Shown here: positions 1 through 8,683 of the stretch, one piece after another
How positions within the stretch are numbered: position 1 is the stretch's first letter
Layout of the letters: each line of letters begins with the position of its first letter
DNA from: Natrinema longum
Lineage (GTDB): Archaea > Halobacteriota > Halobacteria > Halobacteriales > Natrialbaceae
NCBI RefSeq assembly: GCF_017352095.1
Contig: NZ_CP071463.1
Location: 2,046,001-2,110,000 of the forward strand
Direction of reading: 5' to 3'
DNA length: 64,000 nucleotides
The notes under the pieces: generated by a model
The model's database searches: none
What the model was told of the DNA's origin: nothing
The model's input: only the letters and a program-made list of their open reading frames with translations
Position numbers and translations under genes: made by a program

Positions 1-1389
1 CTACTCGAGGTCGTCGACCAGATCGCTCGCGACGCCGGTGTAGCCCGCCGGCGTCAGCGCGTTGAGTTCCTCGCGAACGCCCTCGTCGACCTCGAGGTCG
101 TCGAACAGCTCGCGGAAGTCCGCGAGCGTGACGTCCTTGCCGCGGGTGACGGCCTTGACGCGCTCGTAGGCGTCGGCCTGTCCCTCGCGTCGGAGGATGG
201 TCTGGACGGCCTCGCCGATGATCTCCGGCGTGTTCTCGAGGTCCTCGCGCATGACCCGTTCGTTTGGAACGACCTTCGAGAGCCCCGACGCCGTCTTGCC
301 GTAGCCGATCAGGCAGTGGGCGAAGGCCCCCCCGATATTTCGCTTGACCGTCGAATCCGAGAGGTCCCGCTGGAGCCGCGAGGTCGTGACGTAATCGGCG
401 AGGAAGGTCAGATCCGAGTTCGCCTTCGAGAGGTTGCCCTCGCTGTTCTCGAAGTCGATCGGGTTGACCTTGTGGGGCATCGTCGACGACCCCGTCTCGC
501 CCTCGACGGCCTCCTGGCCGAGATAGCGGTCGGAGACGTAGAGCCACACGTCCAGATCGAGGTCGAGCAGGACGGTGTTGGCCCCGCGGACGGCGTCGAA
601 CAGCGCCGCGAGATCGTCACAGGGGTTGACCTGCGTGGTGAGGCGTTCGAACTCGAGATCGAGACCGTCCTCGACGAACGCTCGAGCGAACGCCTGCCAC
701 TCCACGTCGGGGTAGGCGGCGTGGTGGGCCGCGTAGGTGCCGGACGCGCCGCCGAGCTTTCCCCGGAGGTCGTCGGTCGCCCGCCGAATGCGGCCCGTCG
801 CGCGGGCCAGTCGCGCGGCGTAGACGGCCATCTCCTTCCCGAAGGTCGTCGGCGTCGCGGGCTGGCCGTGGGTGCGGGCGAGCATCGGAAGGTCCCGATA
901 CTCCCGAGCCATCTCGGCGAGCGTGTCGCGGACGTCGTACAGCTCCGGTAGCAACACCTCGTCGACGGCGTCGCGGACCAGCAGCCGATGGGCGAGGTTG
1001 TTCACGTCCTCGCTGGTCAGCCCGAAGTGGATCCAGGCCGACGCGTCGCTGTCGTCGGGCAGCCGGTGGCGGACGAAGTACTCGACGGCCTTGACGTCGT
1101 GGTTCGTCGCCTCGAACTCGGCGTGGCCCTCGGTCTCGAGTTTCTTGATCAACTGGGCGTCTTCCTCGGCGAAGTGCTGATAGAGTCCCCGCAGGTGGGT
1201 GCGCTCGTCGAGGTCGAACTCGAGGGGCGTCGCCTCGAGGTCGGCCAGCGCGATCAGATATTCGACTTCGACGCGAACGCGGGCGCGCATGAGCGCGGCC
1301 TCGCTCGCGTACGGCGACAGCGGCGCTGTCCGGCCGCCGTACCGACCGTCCAGCGGCGAGACGGCGTACAGGGCGTCGATCTCGGTCAT
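1..1389 (-). CDS. purB: Adenylosuccinate lyase
   Basis: Purine biosynthesis enzyme that removes fumarate from SAICAR to give AICAR and from adenylosuccinate to give AMP; cytosolic and tetrameric in the family. The 462-residue product has the fumarase/aspartase superfamily signature GSSTMPHKVNP near residue 300 and the PurB-type N-terminal motif SPLDGRY. I start it at the ATG at 1389 (protein MTEIDALYAV); an in-frame upstream ATG would only add about 20 residues with no family resemblance. The stop codon is the first three bases of the window, so the gene is complete. It is divergent from the purNH fusion, with about 175 bp between the two starts, so the two purine genes may share control. Confidence 0.96.
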   Translation of the reverse strand: MTEIDALYAVSPLDGRYGGRTAPLSPYASEAALMRARVRVEVEYLIALADLEATPLEFDLDERTHLRGLYQHFAEEDAQLIKKLETEGHAEFEATNHDVKAVEYFVRHRLPDDSDASAWIHFGLTSEDVNNLAHRLLVRDAVDEVLLPELYDVRDTLAEMAREYRDLPMLARTHGQPATPTTFGKEMAVYAARLARATGRIRRATDDLRGKLGGASGTYAAHHAAYPDVEWQAFARAFVEDGLDLEFERLTTQVNPCDDLAALFDAVRGANTVLLDLDLDVWLYVSDRYLGQEAVEGETGSSTMPHKVNPIDFENSEGNLSKANSDLTFLADYVTTSRLQRDLSDSTVKRNIGGAFAHCLIGYGKTASGLSKVVPNERVMREDLENTPEIIGEAVQTILRREGQADAYERVKAVTRGKDVTLADFRELFDDLEVDEGVREELNALTPAGYTGVASDLVDDLE

Positions 1390-1480
1390 ACTGGTCGTTC
1401 GTCCGGGCCGTTGCAAAAGCGTATCGAAACGGAGAGCGTTCGACGCCACGAGCGTGCATACCTCTCCGAATCAGGTCTCG

Positions 1481-1503
1481 AATATTGCTGTAATTATACA
1501 CGG
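1481..1503. promoter_or_regulatory. AT-rich divergent purB/purNH promoter region
   Basis: The 175-bp gap between the divergent purB and purNH starts contains an isolated AT-rich patch (aatattgctgtaattataca) in otherwise GC-rich DNA. It could hold TATA boxes for one or both genes. No operator repeat is obvious. The assignment rests on base composition and position only. Confidence 0.35.
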
Positions 1504-1565
1504 TCGTGCACATTATGGTGGCCGAGACCGCAACCACTTTGCCCCTCGCGGGCGGGGGTACGACC

Positions 1566-3203
1566 ATGACGCGAATCGCCGGGATGGCCGGCAACCGAGG
1601 GCGCAACCTGTTGAACATCGCCGACCGCGAGCCGGGGGGAGCCGAGTTCGTCGTGATACTCGCGACCGACGCGGACGCACCGGTGCTCGAGGCCGCCGCC
1701 GAGCGCGGAATCGCGACCGAAGTCGTCCCGCTCGCGGACGATCTGAGTCGCCGCGAGCACGAGCAGCGGGTGCTCGAGGCCCTCTCGGGCTACGAGTTCG
1801 ACCTCGTCTGCCTGGACGGCTACATGCGGATCCTCTCGGACACGTTCCTCGACGCGGCACCCACGACGCTGAACGTCCACCCCGCGCTGCTGCCCGCCTT
1901 CCCCGGCATGGACGCCTGGGGCGACGCGCTCGAGGCGGGCGTCTCGGTGACGGGCTGTACGGTCCACGTCGTCACGGACGCGACCGACGAGGACGGGGCG
2001 GTCGTCGAAGAACGAGTCGACGCCGGTCCGATCGTCACGCAGGAGCCGATCCCGGTCTACGAAAGCGACGACGAGGAGACCCTGAAGGATCGGGTTCTCT
2101 ACGAGTGCGAGTTCCGCGCCTACCCACGAGCCGTGAGGTGGTTCGCCGAGGGTGCGCTGGATGTCGACCTCGAGGCGGGCGAGGTATCGGTCGATGCCGA
2201 CGTGGCGAGCACCGACGGAGACGATCACGACGGTCTGCCCGCCCGCAGACTCGTCTCCGACGACCGCGCGGACACGCTTCGCTACGGGGAAAACCCCCAC
2301 CAGGACGCCGCGGTCTACGCCGACTACACGACGGACGAGGCAAGCGTCGTCCACGCCGACCAGTTGAACGAGGGTGCGAAGGCACTCAGCTACAACAACT
2401 ACAACGACGCCGACGGTGCGTTGAACCTGATCAAGGAGTTCGACGAGCCCGCCGCAGCGGTCATCAAACACACCAACCCGGCGGGCTGTGCGACCGCCGA
2501 CTCGCTGGCCGAGGCCTACGAGAAGGCCCTCTCGACGGACCCGATGAGCGCCTTCGGCGGGATCGTCGCGTTGAACCGGGAGTGCGACGTCGAGACCGCC
2601 GAGCAGGTCATCGACTCCTTCAAGGAGGTCGTCGTCGCACCCGGCTACACCGACGACGCCCTCGAGGTCCTCTTCGAGAAGGACAACCTGCGCGTCCTCG
2701 ACGTCGGCGAAATCGGTGAACGGACGGAGCGCTTCACCGAGAAGCCCCTCGTCGGCGGCCGACTCGTACAGGAGCGTGACCTGCAGTCGATCTCGGCCGA
2801 CGACCTCGAGATCGTCACCGAGCGCGAACCGACCGACGAGGAACTCGAGTCGATGGTCTTCGCGTGGCAGACGCTCAAGCACGTCAAATCGAACGGGATC
2901 CTCTTCGCGACGGGCACCGAGACGGTCGGCATCGGGATGGGGCAGGTCTCCCGCGTGGACGCGGTCCGACTGGCAGCGATGAAGGCCGACGAGCACGCGG
3001 AGGGGAAAGACGCCGAGGGCGCGGTTATGGCTTCGGACGCGTTCTTCCCGTTCCCGGACGGCATCGAGGAGGCTGCCGAGGCCGGCATCGACGCGGTGAT
3101 CCAGCCCGGCGGCTCGGTCAACGACGAGGACGTGATCGAGGCTGCGGACGAACACGGCATGGCGATGGCGTTTACGGGTCAGCGATCCTTCCGACACGAT
3201 TGA
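1566..3203 (+). CDS. purNH: PurN-PurH fusion: GAR formyltransferase / AICAR formyltransferase
   Basis: Fusion of two folate-dependent formyltransferases of purine synthesis, 545 residues. Residues 1 to about 190 are a glycinamide ribonucleotide formyltransferase domain with the active-site motif NVHPALLPAFPG (about residues 102-113) followed by a Gly/His/Asp-containing stretch typical of PurN. Residues about 215-545 are the AICAR formyltransferase domain of PurH, with KHTNPAGCA near residue 300. The MGS-like IMP cyclohydrolase domain that forms the N-terminus of bacterial PurH is absent; archaea commonly close the ring with a separate PurO. The ATG at 1566 is used because the N-terminus MTRIAGMAGNRGRNL then begins directly with the PurN fold. 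A T-rich stretch at 3235-3255 may end transcription. Confidence 0.93.
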   Translation: MTRIAGMAGNRGRNLLNIADREPGGAEFVVILATDADAPVLEAAAERGIATEVVPLADDLSRREHEQRVLEALSGYEFDLVCLDGYMRILSDTFLDAAPTTLNVHPALLPAFPGMDAWGDALEAGVSVTGCTVHVVTDATDEDGAVVEERVDAGPIVTQEPIPVYESDDEETLKDRVLYECEFRAYPRAVRWFAEGALDVDLEAGEVSVDADVASTDGDDHDGLPARRLVSDDRADTLRYGENPHQDAAVYADYTTDEASVVHADQLNEGAKALSYNNYNDADGALNLIKEFDEPAAAVIKHTNPAGCATADSLAEAYEKALSTDPMSAFGGIVALNRECDVETAEQVIDSFKEVVVAPGYTDDALEVLFEKDNLRVLDVGEIGERTERFTEKPLVGGRLVQERDLQSISADDLEIVTEREPTDEELESMVFAWQTLKHVKSNGILFATGTETVGIGMGQVSRVDAVRLAAMKADEHAEGKDAEGAVMASDAFFPFPDGIEEAAEAGIDAVIQPGGSVNDEDVIEAADEHGMAMAFTGQRSFRHD

Positions 3204-3396
3204 GGGCTGTGGGCGAGTGCGACGAGCGAACAGCGTTTTTGGGCCGGATTTTTGTGCGAGCGGTGACCGAAGGGACCCGTGAGCCGCGCCACGACTATGC
3301 CCGAGGGCTTCGGAACGAACCGCCTGAAGAAGGCGTGGCGATTCCCCATAGCAGGTGCTCGCTGCCGTCATGTCTCACCTCGGTGACGAAGAACTG

Positions 3397-3672
3397 CTAC
3401 AGCGGAATCGTGATCAGCCGCACGATAACGAGCACCATACTGAGCACACCCAACACGACGAACAGCGCGTTCTCGAGGTCCGGATCGCCGGACTCGATCG
3501 GCGTCGAACTGGCCTCTGGCGCGTAGTCGTCCTCGATCGGTCCGTCGTCGGCCGTCCCGACGTCGTCGTCAGAACCGGAGAGATCGAGCGGGATCCGATC
3601 GTCGTCGGCCACGCCCCACTCGTTTCCCCTCGAGTCGGCGCTGGTATCGTTCTCGGACGGGTCGTCCGTCAT
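3397..3672 (-). CDS. Small single-pass membrane protein of unknown function
   Basis: A 91-residue protein starting at the ATG at 3672 (MTDDPSENDT). It has a very acidic, low-complexity N-terminal half and one hydrophobic C-terminal segment (about residues 66-88, ALFVVLGVLSMVLVIV) ending near the C-terminus, so it should be a tail-anchored membrane protein with a soluble acidic domain. It lies 50 bp downstream of pyruvate kinase in the same direction and may be co-transcribed with it. I do not recognise a functional family; acidic composition and codon use match the neighbouring genes, which supports it being real. Confidence 0.7.
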   Translation of the reverse strand: MTDDPSENDTSADSRGNEWGVADDDRIPLDLSGSDDDVGTADDGPIEDDYAPEASSTPIESGDPDLENALFVVLGVLSMVLVIVRLITIPL

Positions 3673-3724
3673 AGCAGGTCGTACTCGGCCCGCGATCAAA
3701 AACCCGCGGTCCGATCGCGGCGGT

Positions 3725-5482
3725 TCAGGCTCGTTCGGTGCGGTCGTCGATCCTCCCGCCGTAGACGACGCCGCGTTCGGCGTCGACCGTGACCGTTTCG
3801 CCGTCGGCCAGTTCGGTCACGTCCGCATCGCTGATCATGGGGATCCCCAGTTCGCGGGCGACCAGCGCCGGATAGCCGGTCATGCCCCGTTCGGCGTTGA
3901 CGATGCCGCCGATCCGACTCGTGTCGCCCGTAAACTCCGCGTCGAAATCGGCGGGCACCGCGACGATGGCACCCTCGGGAACGGCCGTGAGATCGCCGTC
4001 CGTGATCCGAACCACGGGGCCCGTTGTCCGTCCCTCGACGACGACCTGCCCGGTCGTCAGCGCGTCGGCCGCGACGTGGACCTTCAGCATGTTCGTCGTG
4101 TTCGCTCCCTCGAGTTCGGTCATCATCCCACAGAGGACGACGACGGTGTCCCCGCTTGCGGCGACGCCGGCGTTCAGGGCTGCCTGCACTGCGTTCTCGA
4201 CGACTGCGCCGGCCCCCTGCCCCGAGACGTTGGCATACAGCGGCGTCACGCCCCAGGTCAGGGCGAGCTGGCGGCGAACCGACTGATTCGGCGTCGAGGC
4301 GACGACCGGCACGCCCGGGCGATACTTCGCCGTTTTCAGCGCCGTATACCCGGATTCCGTCGCCGCGACGACGGCGTCCGCATCGATATCCCGCGCCAGG
4401 AATCGTGCCGACCGAGCCAGTGCGTCGGTTCGTGCCTCGCCCGATGCCGGGACGCGCTGCTCGAGCAACTCGGCGTGCTCGTTGGAGCCTTCGACCTGGC
4501 GAATGATGCTGTCCATCGCGTCGACGACCTCGATGGGATGATCGCCGACGGCGGTTTCGGCCGACAGCATGACCGCGTCGGTACCGTCGAGAACGGCGTT
4601 GGCGACGTCCGAAGCCTCGGCCCGCGTCGGTCTGCGGGCGTGGACCATCGAGTCGAGCATTTCCGTCGCCGTGATGACCGGCCGACCCGCATCGCGACAC
4701 TTGCGGATGATCCGCTTTTGAATCATCGGGACGTCCTCCATGGGACACTCGACGCCGAGATCGCCGCGAGCGACCATCACGCCGTAGGCGGCGTCGATGA
4801 TCTCGTCCAGGTTCTCGACTGCGCCGGCGCGTTCGATCTTCGCGATGATCGGGATATCCACGCCCTGCTCCTCGAGGACCTCACCGACCTCGTAGACGTC
4901 CTCGGCGTCCCGGACGAAGCTCGCGGCGACGAAGTCGACGCCCTTCTCGGCGGCGAGTTCGAGGTCCAGCCGGTCCTGCTCGGTGACGACGTCGAGATCG
5001 AGTTCGACGCCGGGGACGTTGACGCCCTTGCGCCCGCTCAACTCGCCGCCGGTATCGATTCGCGCCCGGACCGCGTCGCCCTCGTGTCCCACGACGGTCG
5101 CCTCGATCAGTCCGTCGTCGAGCAGGACGCGATCTCCCGGCTCGACGGCGTCGATCGACACCGAGAGGCCGACCGTCTCGGGCGTCGCCTCCTCGCCCTC
5201 GACGAACCGGATCTCGGAGCCGGCCTCGAGCGATACTGTCTCCCCCTCGGGCAACGGCGCGGTCCGGATCTCCGGCCCCTTCGTGTCGAGCATGACCGCG
5301 ACGGGCTCCGTTCGCTCCTCGTCGACCGAGCGGACCCGATCGATGAGTGCCGCACGATCCTCGCGGCTGCCGTGACTCGCGTTCAGCCGCGCGACGGACA
5401 TGCCGGCCGCGGCGAGCTCCCGGATCGTCTCCCGGTCGCTCGAGGCAGGCCCCAGCGTGCAGACGACTTTTGCGTTTCTCAT
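3725..5482 (-). CDS. pyk: Pyruvate kinase with extra C-terminal PEP-utilizer-like domain
   Basis: Glycolytic pyruvate kinase, converting phosphoenolpyruvate and ADP to pyruvate and ATP. The 585-residue product contains the expected motifs in order: DTKGPEIRT near residue 66, the signature IAKIERAGAVENL near 215, the metal/phosphate loop MVARGDLGVECP near 240, and ATEMLDSM followed by RPTRAEASDVANAV near 275-300. It is about 110 residues longer than the typical enzyme; the excess (about residues 480-575) resembles the PEP-utilizer swivelling domain found on Bacillus-type pyruvate kinases. In the segment corresponding to the phospho-histidine loop I read GMTGYPALVAREL, without the histidine, so this domain is unlikely to carry phosphate and is probably structural or regulatory. 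Confidence 0.95.
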   Translation of the reverse strand: MRNAKVVCTLGPASSDRETIRELAAAGMSVARLNASHGSREDRAALIDRVRSVDEERTEPVAVMLDTKGPEIRTAPLPEGETVSLEAGSEIRFVEGEEATPETVGLSVSIDAVEPGDRVLLDDGLIEATVVGHEGDAVRARIDTGGELSGRKGVNVPGVELDLDVVTEQDRLDLELAAEKGVDFVAASFVRDAEDVYEVGEVLEEQGVDIPIIAKIERAGAVENLDEIIDAAYGVMVARGDLGVECPMEDVPMIQKRIIRKCRDAGRPVITATEMLDSMVHARRPTRAEASDVANAVLDGTDAVMLSAETAVGDHPIEVVDAMDSIIRQVEGSNEHAELLEQRVPASGEARTDALARSARFLARDIDADAVVAATESGYTALKTAKYRPGVPVVASTPNQSVRRQLALTWGVTPLYANVSGQGAGAVVENAVQAALNAGVAASGDTVVVLCGMMTELEGANTTNMLKVHVAADALTTGQVVVEGRTTGPVVRITDGDLTAVPEGAIVAVPADFDAEFTGDTSRIGGIVNAERGMTGYPALVARELGIPMISDADVTELADGETVTVDAERGVVYGGRIDDRTERA

Positions 5483-5517
5483 GTCGAAGACTAGCGCCAG
5501 CAGCCTCTAAAAGATGA

Positions 5518-5805
5518 TCACTTACTCGTCTTCGAGTTCCTGTCTCGGGCCCGGCCGCTCGTCCCGTCGTCCGTCTCGCCGATCCACAACCCCGAGAGGA
5601 CGAGTCCGGCCGTCATCAGGACCGCGTAGGCCCTGGTCGCCCGCTCGGGGCCGTCGGACTCCTGAAAGTGCAGGTCGATGCTCGTGAGATCGACTACCTG
5701 GAACGCCGTCTCCACGAGTCCGACGGCCCCGAGCAGCGCAACGCCTCCGATTCCCTCGACGACGATCGCGGCGAAGACACTGATCGGTGCCAGCGTCCGA
5801 CGCAA
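5518..5805 (-). CDS. Small two-helix membrane protein of unknown function
   Basis: A 95-residue protein with two predicted membrane segments (about residues 7-30, ISVFAAIVVEGIGG, and 61-76, YAVLMTAGLVLSGLWIG) and a polar, charged C-terminal tail. It lies between metG and pyk in the same orientation, 35 bp upstream of the pyk start. I do not recognise the family. The case for it being real is the clean transmembrane pattern and the lack of any competing gene in this interval. Confidence 0.55.
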   Translation of the reverse strand: MRRTLAPISVFAAIVVEGIGGVALLGAVGLVETAFQVVDLTSIDLHFQESDGPERATRAYAVLMTAGLVLSGLWIGETDDGTSGRARDRNSKTSK

Positions 5806-5886
5806 AACCGGCCGATTACTCGAGTTGAGAGCGGTACAACGACCTGGATGTGAGGTACACGTCCGATCCTCGAGTCGCAGAGGCGG

Positions 5887-7977
5887 CTATTTGATCTTCT
5901 CGCCGACGTTCGCGTCACCGTGTGTCGTCAGCAGGTCCGCCTCCTCGCCCGCAGCGAGGATCATGCCGTTGGACTCGACGCCGAACAGCTCCGCCGGTTC
6001 CATGTTCGCGAGCAACACGCACTTCGTCCCCGGCAGGTCGTCGAGATCGTGGAGCTGTTTGATCCCGGCGACGACCTGGCGGGTCTCGAAGCCGATGTCG
6101 ACCTCGAGGCGCGCGAGGTCGTCCGCGCCCTCGATCCCTTCGGCCGATTCGACCCGGCCGACACGAATGTCCAGCTCCTGGAACTCGTCGAAACCGATTC
6201 GATCCTCGGTCAGCGCCTCGAGATCCTCCGTGTCCGTCATACCGTCGGATTCGTCCCCGCCGGTGTCGTCGCTTTCGGTTTCCGCGTCGTCGGAGGCCGC
6301 TTCGACGCGGTCCTCGAGCTTTGCGGTGAGTTCCGCGACGCGGTCGTCCTCGATCTTCTCGAAGAGTTCGCCGGGTTCCTCGAAGCTCCGCGGCGGAGCC
6401 GCGAGCGCGTCCTCGAGGTGGGCGTCCGCAACGTCGCCGTCCTCGCCGATCTGTGCCCACAGCGCCTGGGCCTTGTCGGGGGTGATCGGCTCGAGCAGGA
6501 CGGCGACAGCCTTGGCGATCTGGACGCAGTCGCGGATGACCTGCGCGGCCCGCTCGGGGTCGTCGTCGGTGAGTTTCCAGGGCTCGTTGCGCTGGATGTA
6601 CTCGTTGCCGAACTGCGCGAGCCCGGTCGCCGCTTGGCCCACGCCGCGCATGGAGTAGTCGTTGACGCTCTCGCGGACGTCGCCGATCGCGCCCTCGATT
6701 CGCTCTCGGACTTCCGCGGAGACGTCCGCCTCCGGCGTCCCCTCGTAGTTGCGGTAGGCAAAGAGCAGCGAGCGGTACCAGAAGTTGCCCACGGTGCCGA
6801 CGAGTTCGCCGTTGACCGTCTCCTGGAAGGCATCCCAGGAGAAGTCGACGTCCTGCTGGAGCCCGCCCGTCGTCGTCAGGTAGTACCGCAGCAAGTCCGG
6901 ATGGAAGCCTTCGTCCAGGTACTCCTTCGCCCAGATCGCTCGGTTCCGGCTCGTCGAGAGCCCCTTGCCGTTGATCGTTATAAACCCGGTCGCGGCGATT
7001 CCGCGGGGTTTGTTGTAGCCTGCACCCTCGAGCATCGCCGGCCAGAAGATCGCGTGATGCTGGATGATGTCCCGGCCGATGACGTGCATGATCTCGCCGT
7101 CGCCCGTCCAGACCTGCTCCCAGTCGAACTCGTCGGTGCCGACGCGTTCGGAGTACTGCTTCGAACTCGAGATGTACTCGATCGGGGCGTCGACCCAGAC
7201 GTAGAGGACGAGGTCGTCGCCATCGTCATCGTCTCCGGGATAGTCGATCCCCCAGTCCATATCCCGCGTAATACACCAGTCCTGCAGGCCGTCTTCGATC
7301 CACTGCCGGGGCTGGTTGCGCGCGTTCGACGTTCCCTCGAGGCCGTCGAGGAACTCGGTGAGGAAGTCGGCGAACTCGGAAACCTCGAAGAACTTGTGGG
7401 TCCGCTCGCGGTATTCGGCCGGATTGCCCGTGATCGTGCTCGTGGGGTCCTCGACTTCGCCCGGCTCGAGGTGGCGCTGACAGCCCTCGTCGCACTCGTC
7501 GCCGCGGGCCTTCTCGCCGCAGTAGGGACAGGTCCCCTCGACGTAGCGGTCCGGGAGATACTGGTCCGCATCCGGGTCGTAGGCGACCTGGATCTCCTTT
7601 TCGTAAATGTGACCCTCCTCGTCCAGCGTGCGGACGATCTCCTGGGTCGTCTCGACGTTGGTCTCGTCGTGGGTGTGGCCGTAGTTATCGAAGTCGACGT
7701 TGAACTTGGGGAACGTCTCCTCGTACTGGCGGTGCCAGTCCAGCGCGAAGTCTTCGGGATCGACGCCCTGCTGTTCGGCGTTGACCGCGACCGGCGTGCC
7801 GTGCATGTCCGATCCACAGACGTAGATCGAGTCCTGGCCCAGCGTCCCCAGCGCGCGGTTGAACGCATCTGCACCGATATACCCCCGCAGGTGACCGATG
7901 TGCAAGTCGCCGTTGGCGTATGGCAACCCACAGGTCACGACGGCGGGTTCGTCCGTCGGAAACTCCTCGTGGCTCAT
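5887..7977 (-). CDS. metG: Methionine-tRNA ligase
   Basis: Class I methionyl-tRNA synthetase, charging initiator and elongator tRNA-Met. The 696-residue product has the HIGH motif as HIGH at residues 26-29, a zinc-knuckle insertion with CPYCGEKARGDECDEGC near residues 149-165, and a KMSKS-loop equivalent read as GKGLSTSR near residue 342. The last about 105 residues (starting FDEFQELDIRVGRV) form a Trbp111/EMAP-like tRNA-binding domain, fused here as in bacterial MetG; a low-complexity acidic linker of about 40 residues precedes it. The start at 7977 (MSHEEFPTDE) places the Rossmann fold at the normal distance; in-frame sequence further upstream runs into tRNA-flanking DNA and is not coding. 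Confidence 0.96.
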   Translation of the reverse strand: MSHEEFPTDEPAVVTCGLPYANGDLHIGHLRGYIGADAFNRALGTLGQDSIYVCGSDMHGTPVAVNAEQQGVDPEDFALDWHRQYEETFPKFNVDFDNYGHTHDETNVETTQEIVRTLDEEGHIYEKEIQVAYDPDADQYLPDRYVEGTCPYCGEKARGDECDEGCQRHLEPGEVEDPTSTITGNPAEYRERTHKFFEVSEFADFLTEFLDGLEGTSNARNQPRQWIEDGLQDWCITRDMDWGIDYPGDDDDGDDLVLYVWVDAPIEYISSSKQYSERVGTDEFDWEQVWTGDGEIMHVIGRDIIQHHAIFWPAMLEGAGYNKPRGIAATGFITINGKGLSTSRNRAIWAKEYLDEGFHPDLLRYYLTTTGGLQQDVDFSWDAFQETVNGELVGTVGNFWYRSLLFAYRNYEGTPEADVSAEVRERIEGAIGDVRESVNDYSMRGVGQAATGLAQFGNEYIQRNEPWKLTDDDPERAAQVIRDCVQIAKAVAVLLEPITPDKAQALWAQIGEDGDVADAHLEDALAAPPRSFEEPGELFEKIEDDRVAELTAKLEDRVEAASDDAETESDDTGGDESDGMTDTEDLEALTEDRIGFDEFQELDIRVGRVESAEGIEGADDLARLEVDIGFETRQVVAGIKQLHDLDDLPGTKCVLLANMEPAELFGVESNGMILAAGEEADLLTTHGDANVGEKIK

Positions 7978-8128
7978 GCTCGTCACGTTGCGCTCGCGGG
8001 CGTAAAACCCGCCGGTTTCGATCCTCCGATCGGCGACCGCTCTCGTCTCCCGGTCCCGCCCTCGAGGGCGCTCACGGTGCCGAGTACGCGCCACGCGGCA
8101 CTCGTCGACTTGTTCGCTGAAGAAGACG

Positions 8129-8150
8129 CCCGAGGCGGGATTTGACCGAC
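8129..8150 (-). repeat. Partial tRNA-Asp 3'-end copy (possible att remnant)
   Basis: The run cgcccgaggcgggatttga copies the 3' acceptor and T-arm of the tRNA-Asp genes at 8254 and 8610, then departs into unrelated sequence (ccgacctgaacg). A 3'-terminal tRNA fragment downstream of the intact gene is the footprint expected after integration or loss of an element using the tRNA 3' end as attachment site. A more decayed equivalent (gcgagatttga) lies at 8491. The inference of integration is mine; only the sequence copy is seen. Confidence 0.5.
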
Positions 8151-8327
8151 CTGAACGCACTCGCTCCGCTCGTTCGTTCCGTCGTTCAAATCCCGTGTTC
8201 GGGTTTCGAGGACCGGCGACTCGCTTCGCTCGTCGGTTTGCTCCTCGAAAAAGCGCCCGAGGCGGGATTTGAACCCGCGTCACAACCGTGACAGGGTTGT
8301 ATGATGGGCCACTACACCACCCGGGCT
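8135..8327. repeat. 193-bp direct repeat, copy 1 (contains tRNA-Asp copy 1)
   Basis: Nearly identical to 8491-8683, offset 356 bp, with only a few substitutions outside the tRNA. Each copy holds a tRNA-Asp gene plus about 115 bp of 3' flank that includes a T-arm-like run in the opposite orientation (gttcaaatcccgtgttcggg). The duplication therefore covers the tRNA and its downstream flank; the two upstream regions differ except for the promoter. Confidence 0.85.
8254..8326 (-). tRNA. tRNA-Asp (GTC), copy 1
   Basis: Read on the minus strand the 73-nt gene has acceptor stem GCCCGGG pairing with CTCGGGC (one G-U), anticodon stem CAACC/GGTTG around loop CTGTCAC giving anticodon GTC, and a T-arm GCGGG-TTCAAAT-CCCGC. 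Discriminator base is G, as expected for tRNA-Asp. CCA is not encoded. A TATA-like box lies about 26 nt upstream at 8352-8360. Confidence 0.95.
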
Positions 8328-8351
8328 TGCAACTCTTCGTTTCCCGCTGAT

Positions 8352-8360
8352 GGTATTAAG
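8352..8360 (-). promoter_or_regulatory. TATA box of tRNA-Asp copy 1
   Basis: On the minus strand the sequence cttaatacc sits about 26 nt upstream of the mature tRNA 5' end. The same nonamer occurs at nearly the same distance before the second tRNA-Asp gene, although the rest of the upstream sequence differs, which supports it as the promoter element. Confidence 0.7.
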
Positions 8361-8490
8361 GGTTTTGCTCCGCGACCGTTCTTATCGTCCCGTGACATAT
8401 TCTCTCCCCACCGAACGAAGAATCCGCCAGCGTCGATCGATTGCGTCGAATACGACTCTCTATCAGACATCTTATAGCTGTATGCTCGAA

Positions 8491-8683
8491 GCGAGATTTG
8501 ACCGACCTGAACGCACTCGCTTCGCTCGTTCGTTCCGTCGTTCAAATCCCGTGTTCGGGTTTCGAGGACCGGCGACTCGCTTCGCTCGTCGGTTTGCTCC
8601 TCGAAAAAGCGCCCGAGGCGGGATTTGAACCCGCGTCACAACCGTGACAGGGTTGTATGATGGGCCACTACACCACCCGGGCT
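8491..8683. repeat. 193-bp direct repeat, copy 2 (contains tRNA-Asp copy 2)
   Basis: Second copy of the segment at 8135-8327. The start of homology (gcgagatttgaccgacctg) is slightly decayed relative to copy 1 and homology ends just past the tRNA 5' end. The 283 bp between the two tRNA genes contains this repeat's flank and no gene. Confidence 0.85.
8610..8682 (-). tRNA. tRNA-Asp (GTC), copy 2
   Basis: Identical in sequence to the tRNA-Asp gene at 8254-8326: acceptor GCCCGGG, anticodon loop CTGTCAC with anticodon GTC, discriminator G. It is the promoter-proximal member of the tandem pair and has its own TATA-like box about 25 nt upstream, so the two copies can be transcribed independently. 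Confidence 0.95.

Noticed and set aside
1494-3371. Long open frame opposite purNH
   Set aside because: Antisense shadow of a GC-rich gene; composition is Val/Arg/Asp-rich without motifs, and the plus-strand frame is a clear enzyme.
5920-8145. 741-codon open frame opposite metG
   Set aside because: Mirror of the MetRS reading frame; no motifs and it runs over tRNA-flanking DNA.
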